Of a DNA stretch of 64,000 bases, positions 41,795 through 50,286 are shown piece by piece. The notes below the pieces were generated by a model that made no database searches, had not been told where the DNA came from, and worked only from the letters and a program-made list of their open reading frames with translations. This DNA comes from Halalkalibacter oceani. GTDB lineage: Bacteria; Bacillota; Bacilli; Bacillales; Bacillaceae_D. The stretch covers positions 1 to 64,000 of the forward strand of contig NZ_JAMBOL010000008.1 in the NCBI RefSeq assembly GCF_023715605.1, written 5' to 3'. The number at the start of each line of letters is the position of its first letter. Within the stretch, counting starts at the first letter, position 1. Made by a program: the position numbers and the translations under genes.

Positions 41795-42667
41795 ATGCTT
41801 TTTAAACGTCATTTTACTCTTTATATCATGATGATTCCGATCTTTATCTATTTTCTTTTATTTGCATATTACCCGCTGGTTCGCGGATTTTTGATCAGCT
41901 TGCAGGATTTCAGGCTGATCGGCGACCGACCCTTTATCGGCTTCCAGAATTACGTCACCGTGCTGCAGGACCCACAATTCTGGCTCGTAATGAAAAACAC
42001 CGTTCTGATCGGCGGTGGCATCTTAATCATCGGCTTTGCGTTCCCAATCATTGTCGCGATCGCGATTAATGAACTGACGAAACAATTCCTGAAAAAGTTT
42101 ACGCAAACGATCATCTATCTCCCCCATTTGTTTTCCTGGGTCATCGTCGGCGGCATTTGGATCTTTATCCTTTCACCGGACGGGGGGCTTGTCAATGAAT
42201 TATTAAAATGGTTTCAGCTGGAGCCGGTGCAGTTTTTAACCCAGGAGCAATACGCCCGTCCAGTGATGATCTTCACCGCCATCTGGAAGGAAATGGGCTA
42301 CATCTGCATCATCTATTTAGCGGCGATCGTCGGCATCAATCCGTCGCTTTATGAATCAGCGCGAATCGACGGGGCTAATTTCTGGCATGAAACCCGCTAT
42401 ATTACGCTGCCGCAGCTTATACCGACGATGAAAATCGTCCTGATGCTGAACATTATGTCCGTGCTGAAAATCTTTGATCAAATTTTTATGATGAGCAATC
42501 CGGCGATTGCCCACAAGGTGGATGTCATTATGATGTACACCTATGAAAAAGGAATTTTGCAATTTCAAATGGGTGTCGCCTCGGCTGCTGCTTATTTAGT
42601 CATCTTAGCAACATTTCTACTAACGATTGTCACGCGTATTCTCATTCGCTATGACAAGGAGGATTGA
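41795..42667 (+). CDS. ABC sugar-type transporter permease (LplB-like)
   Basis: A 290-residue permease with six predicted helices and the EAA loop as LYESARIDGANFWHETRYIT (in part, about 185-204). The start at 41795 has GGAGGACG upstream; the frame back to 41714 lies over the hairpin and is not used. It pairs with the next gene to form the membrane channel. Hydrophobic family features FAYYPLVRGFLISLQDF and IYLPHLFSWVIVGGIW are clear. Confidence 0.9.
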   Translation: MLFKRHFTLYIMMIPIFIYFLLFAYYPLVRGFLISLQDFRLIGDRPFIGFQNYVTVLQDPQFWLVMKNTVLIGGGILIIGFAFPIIVAIAINELTKQFLKKFTQTIIYLPHLFSWVIVGGIWIFILSPDGGLVNELLKWFQLEPVQFLTQEQYARPVMIFTAIWKEMGYICIIYLAAIVGINPSLYESARIDGANFWHETRYITLPQLIPTMKIVLMLNIMSVLKIFDQIFMMSNPAIAHKVDVIMMYTYEKGILQFQMGVASAAAYLVILATFLLTIVTRILIRYDKED

Positions 42668-42672
42668 GCTTC

Positions 42673-43518
42673 TTGAATCGAGGAATAGCTTTTCGACTTA
42701 TCAATGGAATTTTTTTAACCGTGCTTGTCCTGACGATGCTGCTGCCGGTCCTGAATACGCTGGCGATTTCGCTGTCCACCAGCCTGGCATCGATGTCCCC
42801 CGGCGTGAAGCTCTGGCCGCGCGAGTTCAGCCTTGAAGGCTATACGACCGTCTGGAGCCGAATCGAGCTGTGGCGCCCTTTTCTAAACAACTCGATTGTG
42901 ACAATTTTCGGTACGTTTTTTCACGTCTTCTTGGCGGCGATTGCCGGCTATGTCCTGATTCAGCATGACTTGCCGGGAAGAAAGCTGATGACGACCTTCA
43001 TTATTGTGACGATGATTATCCCGGCTGAGGCGATTATGATTCCGCTGTATATCGTCAATCGTGACCTCGGCCTTTTAAATACACTGGCCTCCCTCGTGAT
43101 CTCTGGTCTCGTTTCCGGTTTCAGCATTCTTTTAATGAGAAATTACTTCCTCAGTGTGCCGAAATCGTTGGCGGAAGCGGCCAATATTGATGGAGCCGGT
43201 CATATTCGCATCCTGTTTTTGATTTACTTGCCTTTGTCCTTACCGGGACTGGCGACGGTGACCTTGTTTGAATTCGTGAGCAGATGGAATCAATTTCTTC
43301 CGGCGCTCCTTTATATTACGGACTCAAGCAAATATACATTGCAGGTTGCCTTGCGTTCGCTCATTTTGCAAGCGGACTCCTCATCAAGCAGCTATTTTTT
43401 AACGCCGAATATTCGCATGGCCGGAATTATGATCGCGCTCATTCCGTTGCTGATCATCTACCCGTTCATCCAGAAATATTTCGTCAAAGGGATTATGTCA
43501 GGTTCAACGAAAGAATAG
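42673..43518 (+). CDS. ABC sugar-type transporter permease (LplC-like)
   Basis: A 281-residue second permease. The EAA loop is SLAEAANIDGAGHIRILFLI (in part), and the C-terminus YPFIQKYFVKGIMSGSTKE matches the LplC/YtcP type. Two TTG starts are possible. 42664 overlaps the end of the first permease but sits 1 base from AAGGAGG; 42673 has 10-base spacing and is preferred. Six transmembrane helices. It completes the importer with the preceding permease and binding protein. Confidence 0.88.
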   Translation: MNRGIAFRLINGIFLTVLVLTMLLPVLNTLAISLSTSLASMSPGVKLWPREFSLEGYTTVWSRIELWRPFLNNSIVTIFGTFFHVFLAAIAGYVLIQHDLPGRKLMTTFIIVTMIIPAEAIMIPLYIVNRDLGLLNTLASLVISGLVSGFSILLMRNYFLSVPKSLAEAANIDGAGHIRILFLIYLPLSLPGLATVTLFEFVSRWNQFLPALLYITDSSKYTLQVALRSLILQADSSSSSYFLTPNIRMAGIMIALIPLLIIYPFIQKYFVKGIMSGSTKE

Positions 43519-43530
43519 GAGGACGACGCG

Positions 43531-44799
43531 TTGAAACAAAAACAACTCACACTTACGAGAATGATTATGCCCGAAGAACAACATCAGTACATTGAGCTTT
43601 CCTTCCCCGTCCCGCCCCGGACAGCAAGCATTCAGGCCGACTTTCACGTTGAGGAAAATGAGTGCGTAATCGACCTCGGTGTCCGGGACACGGAACAGGT
43701 TCGCGGCTGGAGCGGCGGCGCCCGCTCGTCTTTTACAATTGAGGAAACGACGGCGACTCCGGGCTATCGGGCCGGCAGCATCCCCGCGGGAGAATGGGCG
43801 ATCATCCTCGGTGCCTACCGCGTGCCAAAGCCGTGCAACGTCACGGTAACAGTGATACTTACCGAAATGGAATCCGTCTGGCTAAAGGGCGATCTTCATA
43901 TGCATTCCGTTCACAGCGACGGCTCGTACACGCTTGATGAAATCGTGGAGCTTTGCGAGCAAAAGGGCTTGGATTTTATCGCGACGACCGACCATAATAC
44001 AACAAGCCAAAATCAGTTTATTCATAAAGAAAGCCCGCTTACGATCATACCGGGGATGGAATTAACGACCAACTTCGGTCATTGTAATTTTTTCGGCGTC
44101 GCTGACCCGGTGCGTGATTTCCGGGCGATCACCGGCGACCAGGTCAGAGAACGGCTTACCGAGGCGAAGTCGGCCGGCGCTACAATAAGCCTCAACCACC
44201 CCCATTGTCCGCAGTGCGGCTGGCACTGGGCTTGGGATCTCGACTATGACTTTGTCGAGGTCTGGAACGGCCCTTGGCGCGAGGCAAATGCAAAAACAGT
44301 TGACTGGTGGCATCAGCAGCTTTGCCAGGGGAAACGAATTCCTGCCATTGGCGGCAGTGATACGCACCGGCCGCACCGCTATATCCAGCACGGTTCGCCG
44401 ACAGTGTGGGTGTACAGCGACTCCCGCTCCGGCGAAAGCATCTTACGGGCGATCGAACAGCGGAGAGTGTCGTTAAGCTATTTACCGGAGGGACCGTTTG
44501 TCAGCCTGTCGTGCGAGCACTATACAACGGGCGATGTCGTCTCGCTTCCGTCTCCTGCACAGACCACCGTTCGGTTTGAGAGGCTGTCGCGCGGGGACCG
44601 AATCAAGATTATTTCCAATGATCAGGTGGAAAGCGAATCGATTCATCAGTCTGACGAGGGGCAGCTGCAAATTCCAGTCGAAGTGAACGGGCAATTATTT
44701 GTCAGAGTTGAGGTATGGCGGTATATGGAAGAGGCGGGACAGGAGATGATGGCGGCGATGAGCAACCCACTGTACTTTGAAGGAAAGCCGGGCCGTTGA
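43531..44799 (+). CDS. PHP-domain metallohydrolase (CehA/McbA-like)
   Basis: A 422-residue protein. An N-terminal beta-sandwich (1-115) leads into a PHP phosphoesterase domain. Metal residues are H123 and H125 in GDLHMHSVHSDGSYT, D154/H155 in TTDHN, H223 in LNHPH and D277/H279 in GGSDTHRP. A C-terminal beta-domain follows. The family hydrolyses phosphodiesters or carbamate esters. No signal peptide, so it should act on a substrate brought in by the importer. TTG start after TAGGAGG. Overlaps the next gene by 4 bp. Confidence 0.85.
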   Translation: MKQKQLTLTRMIMPEEQHQYIELSFPVPPRTASIQADFHVEENECVIDLGVRDTEQVRGWSGGARSSFTIEETTATPGYRAGSIPAGEWAIILGAYRVPKPCNVTVTVILTEMESVWLKGDLHMHSVHSDGSYTLDEIVELCEQKGLDFIATTDHNTTSQNQFIHKESPLTIIPGMELTTNFGHCNFFGVADPVRDFRAITGDQVRERLTEAKSAGATISLNHPHCPQCGWHWAWDLDYDFVEVWNGPWREANAKTVDWWHQQLCQGKRIPAIGGSDTHRPHRYIQHGSPTVWVYSDSRSGESILRAIEQRRVSLSYLPEGPFVSLSCEHYTTGDVVSLPSPAQTTVRFERLSRGDRIKIISNDQVESESIHQSDEGQLQIPVEVNGQLFVRVEVWRYMEEAGQEMMAAMSNPLYFEGKPGR

Positions 44800-46010
44800 A
44801 CGAACTCTCCTTGCAGCATGAAGCAGTCCTTCCCCGGGAGACGAAGCTGCTTCTGGCCATTATCAGCATCAATGCTCTGGCAAACAGTTTATCGAATGTG
44901 TTTGTGAATGTCTTTCTCTTTCGTCTGTCTGACAATATTTACGAGGTGGCTCTCTTTAATTTCATCGCCTATGTCACCTGGCTGCCGGCCTTCGTCTTTG
45001 CCGGCTGGCTCTGTAAAAAGAAGGATCGGAAAATCGGCCTGATCATCGGCGGCTGCTTGCAGCTGCTGTTTTATCTCGCTATTTTAGCGTTAGCAGAGCA
45101 GGCGATCGACTGGGTGCCGTTGCTAGGTTTTGTTTTCGGAGTCGGCTCAGGCTTTTACTGGCTTTCGATTAATGTTCTCTCCGTTGATTTAACGAGTGAG
45201 CATAACCGGCTTTGGTTTAACGGAGTCAACGGGTTGTTCGGCTCTCTTTCGCAAATGCTCGGTCCTTTTATCGCCGGGCTGATCGTGACTTTCCTGCCTG
45301 ATTTTTACGGCTATCAGCTGATTTTTTTCCTGTCTCTCCTCTTGTTCGCCAATACAATCTGGCTCACAACGCTATTGCCGGCCTACAAGCTGGAAGAACG
45401 GTTTCGCTGGCGAAAAATCATCGACGTTCATCGCAACCGTGAATGGAAACTGCTCTCCCTCGCCTTTGTCGGGCTATCTTTCCGGGACGGGGTAATCTCC
45501 TTTGTGATTGTCGTCTGGGTGTTCATGGTAACCGGCAGTGAATCGGTGTTGGGTAATTTCGTCTTCGTCACGACGCTTCTGTCGGTCATCACTTATTACG
45601 TCGTCGGAAAATGCAAAATGAGTCTCTCGCAGCAGGCATTGCTCATTACAGGCAATCTTGGTTTAAGCAGCGCGCTCAGCCTGTTCCTTTTCGATGTCAA
45701 CTGGGTGATTCTCATCGCGTACGGGATTGTGGCGGCGATCAGCATTCCGCTGTTTGAGGTGCCGTTTAACACAATGTCGCTGAATAATATTGCCGAGCTG
45801 GATGACCAAGGGGCTACAAGAGTTGAATTGGTCATCTCTCGTGAAATCGCCTTAAGCGCCGGACGGGTGACAAGTGTCGGATTACTCGCGGCCGTTTACA
45901 GCTCCAGCTTGACGGAATCCTACCTCCCGGCCTTTTTAGCATTGCTGATCGCCGTTGGCATGACCCCGCTTCTTCTCGTAAGGAAGTTGAAGCTGGCGGG
46001 AAAAGTGTGA
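44796..46010 (+). CDS. Major facilitator superfamily transporter
   Basis: A 404-residue membrane protein with about 12 hydrophobic segments and MFS-like loops (GWLCKKKDRKIGLIIGG after helix 2; GFVFGVGSGFYWLS). TTG start overlapping the PHP-gene stop (TTGA), so translation is coupled. Similar MFS proteins occur beside CehA-like enzymes; it may export a product or provide a second uptake route. Substrate unknown. Repeat copy C lies directly downstream and its hairpin could end the transcript. Confidence 0.85.
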   Translation: MNELSLQHEAVLPRETKLLLAIISINALANSLSNVFVNVFLFRLSDNIYEVALFNFIAYVTWLPAFVFAGWLCKKKDRKIGLIIGGCLQLLFYLAILALAEQAIDWVPLLGFVFGVGSGFYWLSINVLSVDLTSEHNRLWFNGVNGLFGSLSQMLGPFIAGLIVTFLPDFYGYQLIFFLSLLLFANTIWLTTLLPAYKLEERFRWRKIIDVHRNREWKLLSLAFVGLSFRDGVISFVIVVWVFMVTGSESVLGNFVFVTTLLSVITYYVVGKCKMSLSQQALLITGNLGLSSALSLFLFDVNWVILIAYGIVAAISIPLFEVPFNTMSLNNIAELDDQGATRVELVISREIALSAGRVTSVGLLAAVYSSSLTESYLPAFLALLIAVGMTPLLLVRKLKLAGKV

Positions 46011-46021
46011 GTAGATAACAT

Positions 46022-46180
46022 GAAGCTGCTAAAAAAGTGAAAATCGTACTTTTTCAGCAGCTTTTTCGTAATGAGCGTAGCCGTTGCCTGATTTTGAAAG
46101 CCTTGCTACGAGTGGGTTTCTCGAAGCAAGGCGCGCAACGTGCGGAGTCATTACTCTTCTTCGAGTTACGAAAAAGGACG
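46022..46180 (+). repeat. MITE-like repeat, copy C
   Basis: It begins GAAGCTGCTAAAAAAGTG, has the CTTTTTCAGCAGC stem and TTTTTCGTAATGAGCGTAGC, and then matches copies A and B to GTTACGAAAAAGGACGG. After that it diverges (46181 on), so the right end is altered. The left hairpin may terminate the MFS gene. Small frames within it are spurious. Confidence 0.7.
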
Positions 46181-46198
46181 GGATCGTGGCGGTTACGC

Positions 46199-46780
46199 TC
46201 ATGGCTTCGGACTTGTATAGGTCATGAGGAAGTGGAGGACGGTTATTTCTGAGGTGGGATTTTGGTAGGCGTGCACTTTGTCTCCGTTGAAGGTGATCGA
46301 GTCATATTGGTTTAACTCGTAGTGCTCCTCTTCGATTTGTATTCTTAAACGGCCTGACATCACTGTGACGTATTCTGTCACGCCCTGCTGATGCGCGCCG
46401 GGACGATACTCGCTATGCGGTTGAAGAAACGCCCGATGAATCTCGCTAGATCCGTAGCTGGACACTTCAAACATCGGTTCGAGCGTGCACGCTTCATTGG
46501 CGCTGACTACTTTATTTCCTTCATGGCAGCGCGAAATTTGAATATCCTTTTGTTCATTTAGCAGAACGGAAAGCGGCACTGCCAGCCCATTCGCGATTTT
46601 CCAAATGACGGCCAGCGACGGATTCGCTTCCCCCCGCTCGATATTGCCAAGAGTCAGCTTGCTGACGGTGGTGATCTCCGCTAGCTCCTGCAGGCTCATT
46701 TTCCGCTCCTGTCTTAGCTTCCGCAATGTCGCACCAAGATGTTTAGCCAATGCTTCTGCATCGTTCATATGCGAATTCAT
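46199..46780 (-). CDS. XRE-family regulator with cupin domain
   Basis: A 193-residue protein. An N-terminal HTH (LRKLRQERKMSLQELAEITT, VSKLTLGNIERGEANPSL, about 19-57) is followed by a C-terminal cupin_2 domain (PGAHQQGVTEYVTVMSGRLR; HAYQNPTSEITVLHFL). It is divergent from an EmrE-family exporter gene, which it likely represses through the palindrome between them. AGGAGG lies upstream of the ATG. The small-molecule ligand is unknown. Confidence 0.88.
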   Translation of the reverse strand: MNSHMNDAEALAKHLGATLRKLRQERKMSLQELAEITTVSKLTLGNIERGEANPSLAVIWKIANGLAVPLSVLLNEQKDIQISRCHEGNKVVSANEACTLEPMFEVSSYGSSEIHRAFLQPHSEYRPGAHQQGVTEYVTVMSGRLRIQIEEEHYELNQYDSITFNGDKVHAYQNPTSEITVLHFLMTYTSPKP

Positions 46781-46843
46781 CAGCAGACCTCCTTTTTTAG
46801 TAGTTTTTTCACTCGAAAGGTAGTATATTATAGTTTATCAACA

Positions 46844-46859
46844 GTATATTTTAATATAC
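46844..46859 (+). promoter_or_regulatory. Palindromic operator between the XRE gene and the exporter
   Basis: GTATATTTTAATATAC has perfect 7-bp arms around TT. A half-site GTATATTA lies at 46823-46830. It lies about 20 bp before the exporter start in the divergent promoter region. Confidence 0.5.
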
Positions 46860-46879
46860 AAAATGAAAAAGGTGAGTCG

Positions 46880-47848
46880 ATGAAAGAAATTCTTATCGGA
46901 ATCATTGCATCCATGTTTTTTGCCGTGACCTTTATTTTAAACCGTTCGATGGAAGTAACGGGGGGAAGCTGGATTTGGAGCTCGTCGTTGCGCTTTATTT
47001 TCATGTTTCCTTTTTTTCTTCTTATTGTACTTGCAAGAAAGAATATGAAACAAGTTTTATTTGAAATAAAGAGCCGTCCGCTGCCGTGGATTGGCTGGAG
47101 CTTTGTCGGCTTCGTGCTCTTTTACGCGCCGATCACCTATGCCGCCGCCTATGGACCGGGCTGGCTCGTCGCCGGCACCTGGCAGCTGACGATTGTCGCC
47201 GGCGTACTGCTGACCCCTTTCTTTTTCCATGAAGTAAAAACTACGACGGGTCCGAAGCGAATAAAAAACAGCTTGCCGCTCAAGTCACTGGCGATCTCTT
47301 TTATCATCCTTGCGGGTGTCATGCTGATCCAGCTCCAGCACGCGACGACGGTTTCAATTCAAGTTGTGCTGTTCAGTACACTCCCTGTCATTGTCGCGGC
47401 GTTTGCTTACCCTTTAGGCAACCGCAAAATGATGGAGCTGTGCGGCGGGCGGCTCGATACATTCCAACGGGTGTTTGGCATGACAGTGGCCAGCCTTCCG
47501 TTTTGGCTTGTACTGGCAAGCTATGGCTTGATCACAGTTGGTCCTCCCTCTTCAAGCCAGCTGCTGCAAGCGTTTATCGTTGCCGTCAGCTCCGGCGTCA
47601 TTGCCACGACGCTGTTTTTTATCGCGACCGACCGCGTTCATGAAAACCCTGATCGTTTAGCTGGCGTGGAAGCGACCCAGTCAGCCCAGGTTTTATTCGT
47701 CCTGCTCGGTGAAATGTGGCTGCTCTCAAGTCCATTCCCTTCTGCCGCGGCGATCATTGGCCTGCTGATCATTATGGGCGGCATGCTAGCCCACAGCTAT
47801 TTAACCAAGAAACCACAAAAACAAAGGACAGCCCCGTCACAGGGATAA
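46880..47848 (+). CDS. EmrE-family multidrug/metabolite exporter (DMT superfamily)
   Basis: A 322-residue membrane protein with about ten helices in two EmrE-like halves (MKEILIGIIASMFFAVTFIL; WIGWSFVGFVLFYAPITYAA; GVIATTLFFIATDRV). It matches the long multidrug-resistance efflux (PF13536-like) proteins of Bacillus. AAAGGTGAG sits before ATG 46880; the frame back to 46739 overlaps the XRE gene. Export of a compound sensed by the XRE-cupin protein is inferred. Confidence 0.85.
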   Translation: MKEILIGIIASMFFAVTFILNRSMEVTGGSWIWSSSLRFIFMFPFFLLIVLARKNMKQVLFEIKSRPLPWIGWSFVGFVLFYAPITYAAAYGPGWLVAGTWQLTIVAGVLLTPFFFHEVKTTTGPKRIKNSLPLKSLAISFIILAGVMLIQLQHATTVSIQVVLFSTLPVIVAAFAYPLGNRKMMELCGGRLDTFQRVFGMTVASLPFWLVLASYGLITVGPPSSSQLLQAFIVAVSSGVIATTLFFIATDRVHENPDRLAGVEATQSAQVLFVLLGEMWLLSSPFPSAAAIIGLLIIMGGMLAHSYLTKKPQKQRTAPSQG

Positions 47849-48024
47849 AAAATCCACGTGGCGGCTTTTTCTTTGCAAACGATGTGCGGAGCTAAGGTCT
47901 TCCTCAATTCCTGTACTGCCTCACCATCAAAAAAACTATTTTTTCAGATAAGTTAGAAATTCGTTTTCAAATTGCGTTTTTCGGAGTATGATAGAAGTAA
48001 GCTTACAAGAAGGAGGAAACGGCT

Positions 48025-48360
48025 GTGAAACGATTTTGTGCTTTGACAATCTTGACTGCGTTTCTTCTTTCCATCTATGTCTACTTTCATGATCAGTCCA
48101 GCTATTCGACGATGCATCCGCTGGAGACAGCCGACATCACTCACTTCTATGATCATGGCAGCGGTCATGCTTTTTATGACCTTGGAGACGGTAAGCTGAA
48201 AGTGGTCGTATCGTGGGCTCTCCCGGTTGAGCAGCTCCTGCCGATACTGCTTCTTGTCTTCGCCGTACCGGTATGGTATTACTTACGGGTCTTTCTTTTA
48301 TTAAGGCCGATTATGTACCAAAGTAATTACGTTATCTCATCCCCTTCCTATAAACGTTAA
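48025..48360 (+). CDS. Small membrane protein, 111 residues, unknown
   Basis: Not recognised. An N-terminal transmembrane helix or uncleaved signal (FCALTILTAFLLSIYVYF), an exposed middle rich in His/Asp/Tyr (THFYDHGSGHAFYDLGDGK) and a second helix (QLLPILLLVFAVPVWYYL) are visible. GTG start with AAGGAGG 9 bases upstream. A still smaller membrane-protein gene follows 31 bp downstream, and both end at a strong terminator. Confidence 0.75.
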   Translation: MKRFCALTILTAFLLSIYVYFHDQSSYSTMHPLETADITHFYDHGSGHAFYDLGDGKLKVVVSWALPVEQLLPILLLVFAVPVWYYLRVFLLLRPIMYQSNYVISSPSYKR

Positions 48361-48391
48361 AAAACTAACTTACTAGGGAGGTCGTTTGATT

Positions 48392-48508
48392 ATGATGTGG
48401 ATGAGATTGGTTGTAGTTGGCATGCTGTCTGTTACTGCGGTTAGTATTTTTGCCTTTCAATTCGTGGAAAGCTTCAATGCATTTTTTGACATGTTTAAAA
48501 ACAAATAA
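48392..48508 (+). CDS. Very small single-helix membrane protein, 38 residues
   Basis: A short frame with AGGGAGG (48375-48381) about 10 bases before ATG 48392, stop TAA 48506. The product starts MMWMRLVVVGMLSVTAVSIF and ends with NAFFDMFKNK: one transmembrane helix with a short basic tail. Probably co-transcribed with the 111-residue gene. No function is recognised. Confidence 0.65.
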   Translation: MMWMRLVVVGMLSVTAVSIFAFQFVESFNAFFDMFKNK

Positions 48509-48526
48509 AACTGTTATGTAAAAAAA

Positions 48527-48562
48527 GGATGTCTCTCTCGTTCAAAACGTGCTGAGACATCC
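48527..48562. terminator. Bidirectional terminator between the small membrane genes and cydC
   Basis: GGATGTCTC (48527-48535) pairs with GAGACATCC (48554-48562). TTTCCTTTTT follows on the plus strand and TTTTTTAC on the minus. Confidence 0.85.
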
Positions 48563-48570
48563 TTTCCTTT

Positions 48571-50286
48571 TTACCCAATCACATCTTTTTCAATTTCCTT
48601 CATTTGATAAAAGTAGCCGTTCGCTTTCATTAACTCCTCAAAGCTGCCCGCTTCAACTATACGGCCATCTTCCATCACAATAATTTGATCCATCCGTTCC
48701 AAACCGGTTAGACGATGACTGACCAGCACGACAGTCGCCTCCTCAGCCTGCCGGAAAAGCTCCTGATAAAGGCGCTCTTCCGTTAAAGCATCAACAGAGG
48801 AAGTCGGCTCATCGAGCAGCCAGACACGCGCCTGTTTCAGCATCGCCCGAGCCAGCGCCAGCCGTTGTTTCTCCCCGCCGGAGAGGTTCTCTCCCTTTTC
48901 AAGCACTTGATCATCTAATGACAGATGCTCCAACGCTACCCGCTTTAGCACAGCCTTCATCTCTTGATCGTTGGCCTCAGAAGAAGCAAGCTGCAAATTG
49001 TCACGAATCGTTCCGTAAAAGAAATGATTTTCCTGAAGAACCACATTCGCCTGCTCCCATATTTTTTCTTTCGATAGCTGCCGCAGCTCACTTCCGTTCC
49101 AACGGACGACGCCCTGCTCAGGCCCGACGATTCCGAGAAGCAATTGGAGTACCGTCGACTTGCCGGAGCCGCTCGCCCCGACGATCGCCGTTTTCGAGCC
49201 TCGCTTTAGTTCAAGGTTGATGTTCGTTAGCGCCCGTCGCCCTTCCCCTGGATAGGTGTAGCTGACACGCTCAAACCGAATCTCCGGCACTTCATTCCCC
49301 GGCGACTGTAGCTCCGCTTCTGTCTCTGTCTGCGCTGGCTGCTCCACGACGGAAGCCAGGCGCCGCGCCGCACTTCGGCTATCTTCAAAATAGCTCGGGA
49401 AAGCAGCCATCGGTGTCGCGTTCTCAAAGACCGTGAGCGAGATCATGACAAGCATCGCTAAAAACAAACCGTCAAGCTCTCCTGTCGTCACCAAATAGGC
49501 GCCGAGAGCAAGCACAACCCATGAAACGAGCAGCGAGGCAGCCGTATTGACCGCTCGGCTCGCCAGAATCTGCCGTCCTTCCCTCTCCTGCTCACCAACA
49601 TATTCAGCAGCGGCCCGCGACAGCTCAGCTTCTTTATTCGCCTGCTGCTGGTAAAGCGTAAGATCTTTAAAACCGTAAAGGAACTCCGTCACTTCCGTTG
49701 ACAGCTCGCCCCGCTTGTCACGCAGATTACTATTCAGCCTGCGCTGGCGCAAAGCGAACCATGCCGGAATGAGGACACCAGTCAAAAAAAGACCGGTCAG
49801 CAGGACGAGCGCAATCGCCACTGAATAAAAAGCGGTGAAGACAATCGTCGCGAAAAAAACGAGCAACAGGACAACGAGCGGATAAAAGACCCGTAAAAAG
49901 AAATGCTGCAGGCTTTCAACATCGCCAACAATCCGCGCCAGCAGATCACCACTGCGATACGTTTGAAAAAGCGACGGCGCCAACGGTTCAAGCTTTTCAT
50001 AAAAGGAAAGGCGCAGCCGGCTCAACATCGTAAACGTAGCGCGATGCGAATAGTACCGTTCGACATAGCGTCCGAGCGCCCGCAAAAAGCCAAAGAGCTT
50101 GACGAAAGCAATCGTCACCGTCAAGGCGTACAATGGCGGCATTAGCGCCCCCTTGGAGATCAGGTAGCCGCTTGAAGCAAACAGGCCGACAGCGGCGATC
50201 CCGGCCAAAAATCCGGCGATAACCGAGTAGACAATGTCCCTTTTTTCATGAAGCATCAGTTTCATAACCGCGGCAAGTTCCTTCAT
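48571..50286 (-). CDS. cydC: Heterodimeric ABC exporter subunit CydC
   Basis: A 571-residue half-transporter. Six-helix ABC membrane domain to about 320, then ATPase with Walker A GASGSGKSTVLQ, signature LSGGEKQRLALARAML and Walker B VWLLDEPTSSVD. CydDC exports cysteine/glutathione-type thiols and is needed for cytochrome bd assembly. Its ATG overlaps the cydD stop. cydA and cydB are not next to it in this window. Confidence 0.93.
   Translation of the reverse strand: MKELAAVMKLMLHEKRDIVYSVIAGFLAGIAAVGLFASSGYLISKGALMPPLYALTVTIAFVKLFGFLRALGRYVERYYSHRATFTMLSRLRLSFYEKLEPLAPSLFQTYRSGDLLARIVGDVESLQHFFLRVFYPLVVLLLVFFATIVFTAFYSVAIALVLLTGLFLTGVLIPAWFALRQRRLNSNLRDKRGELSTEVTEFLYGFKDLTLYQQQANKEAELSRAAAEYVGEQEREGRQILASRAVNTAASLLVSWVVLALGAYLVTTGELDGLFLAMLVMISLTVFENATPMAAFPSYFEDSRSAARRLASVVEQPAQTETEAELQSPGNEVPEIRFERVSYTYPGEGRRALTNINLELKRGSKTAIVGASGSGKSTVLQLLLGIVGPEQGVVRWNGSELRQLSKEKIWEQANVVLQENHFFYGTIRDNLQLASSEANDQEMKAVLKRVALEHLSLDDQVLEKGENLSGGEKQRLALARAMLKQARVWLLDEPTSSVDALTEERLYQELFRQAEEATVVLVSHRLTGLERMDQIIVMEDGRIVEAGSFEELMKANGYFYQMKEIEKDVIG

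Noticed and set aside
46037-46252. 71-codon frame on the plus strand
   Set aside because: Made of repeat copy C and the end of the XRE gene; no ribosome site.
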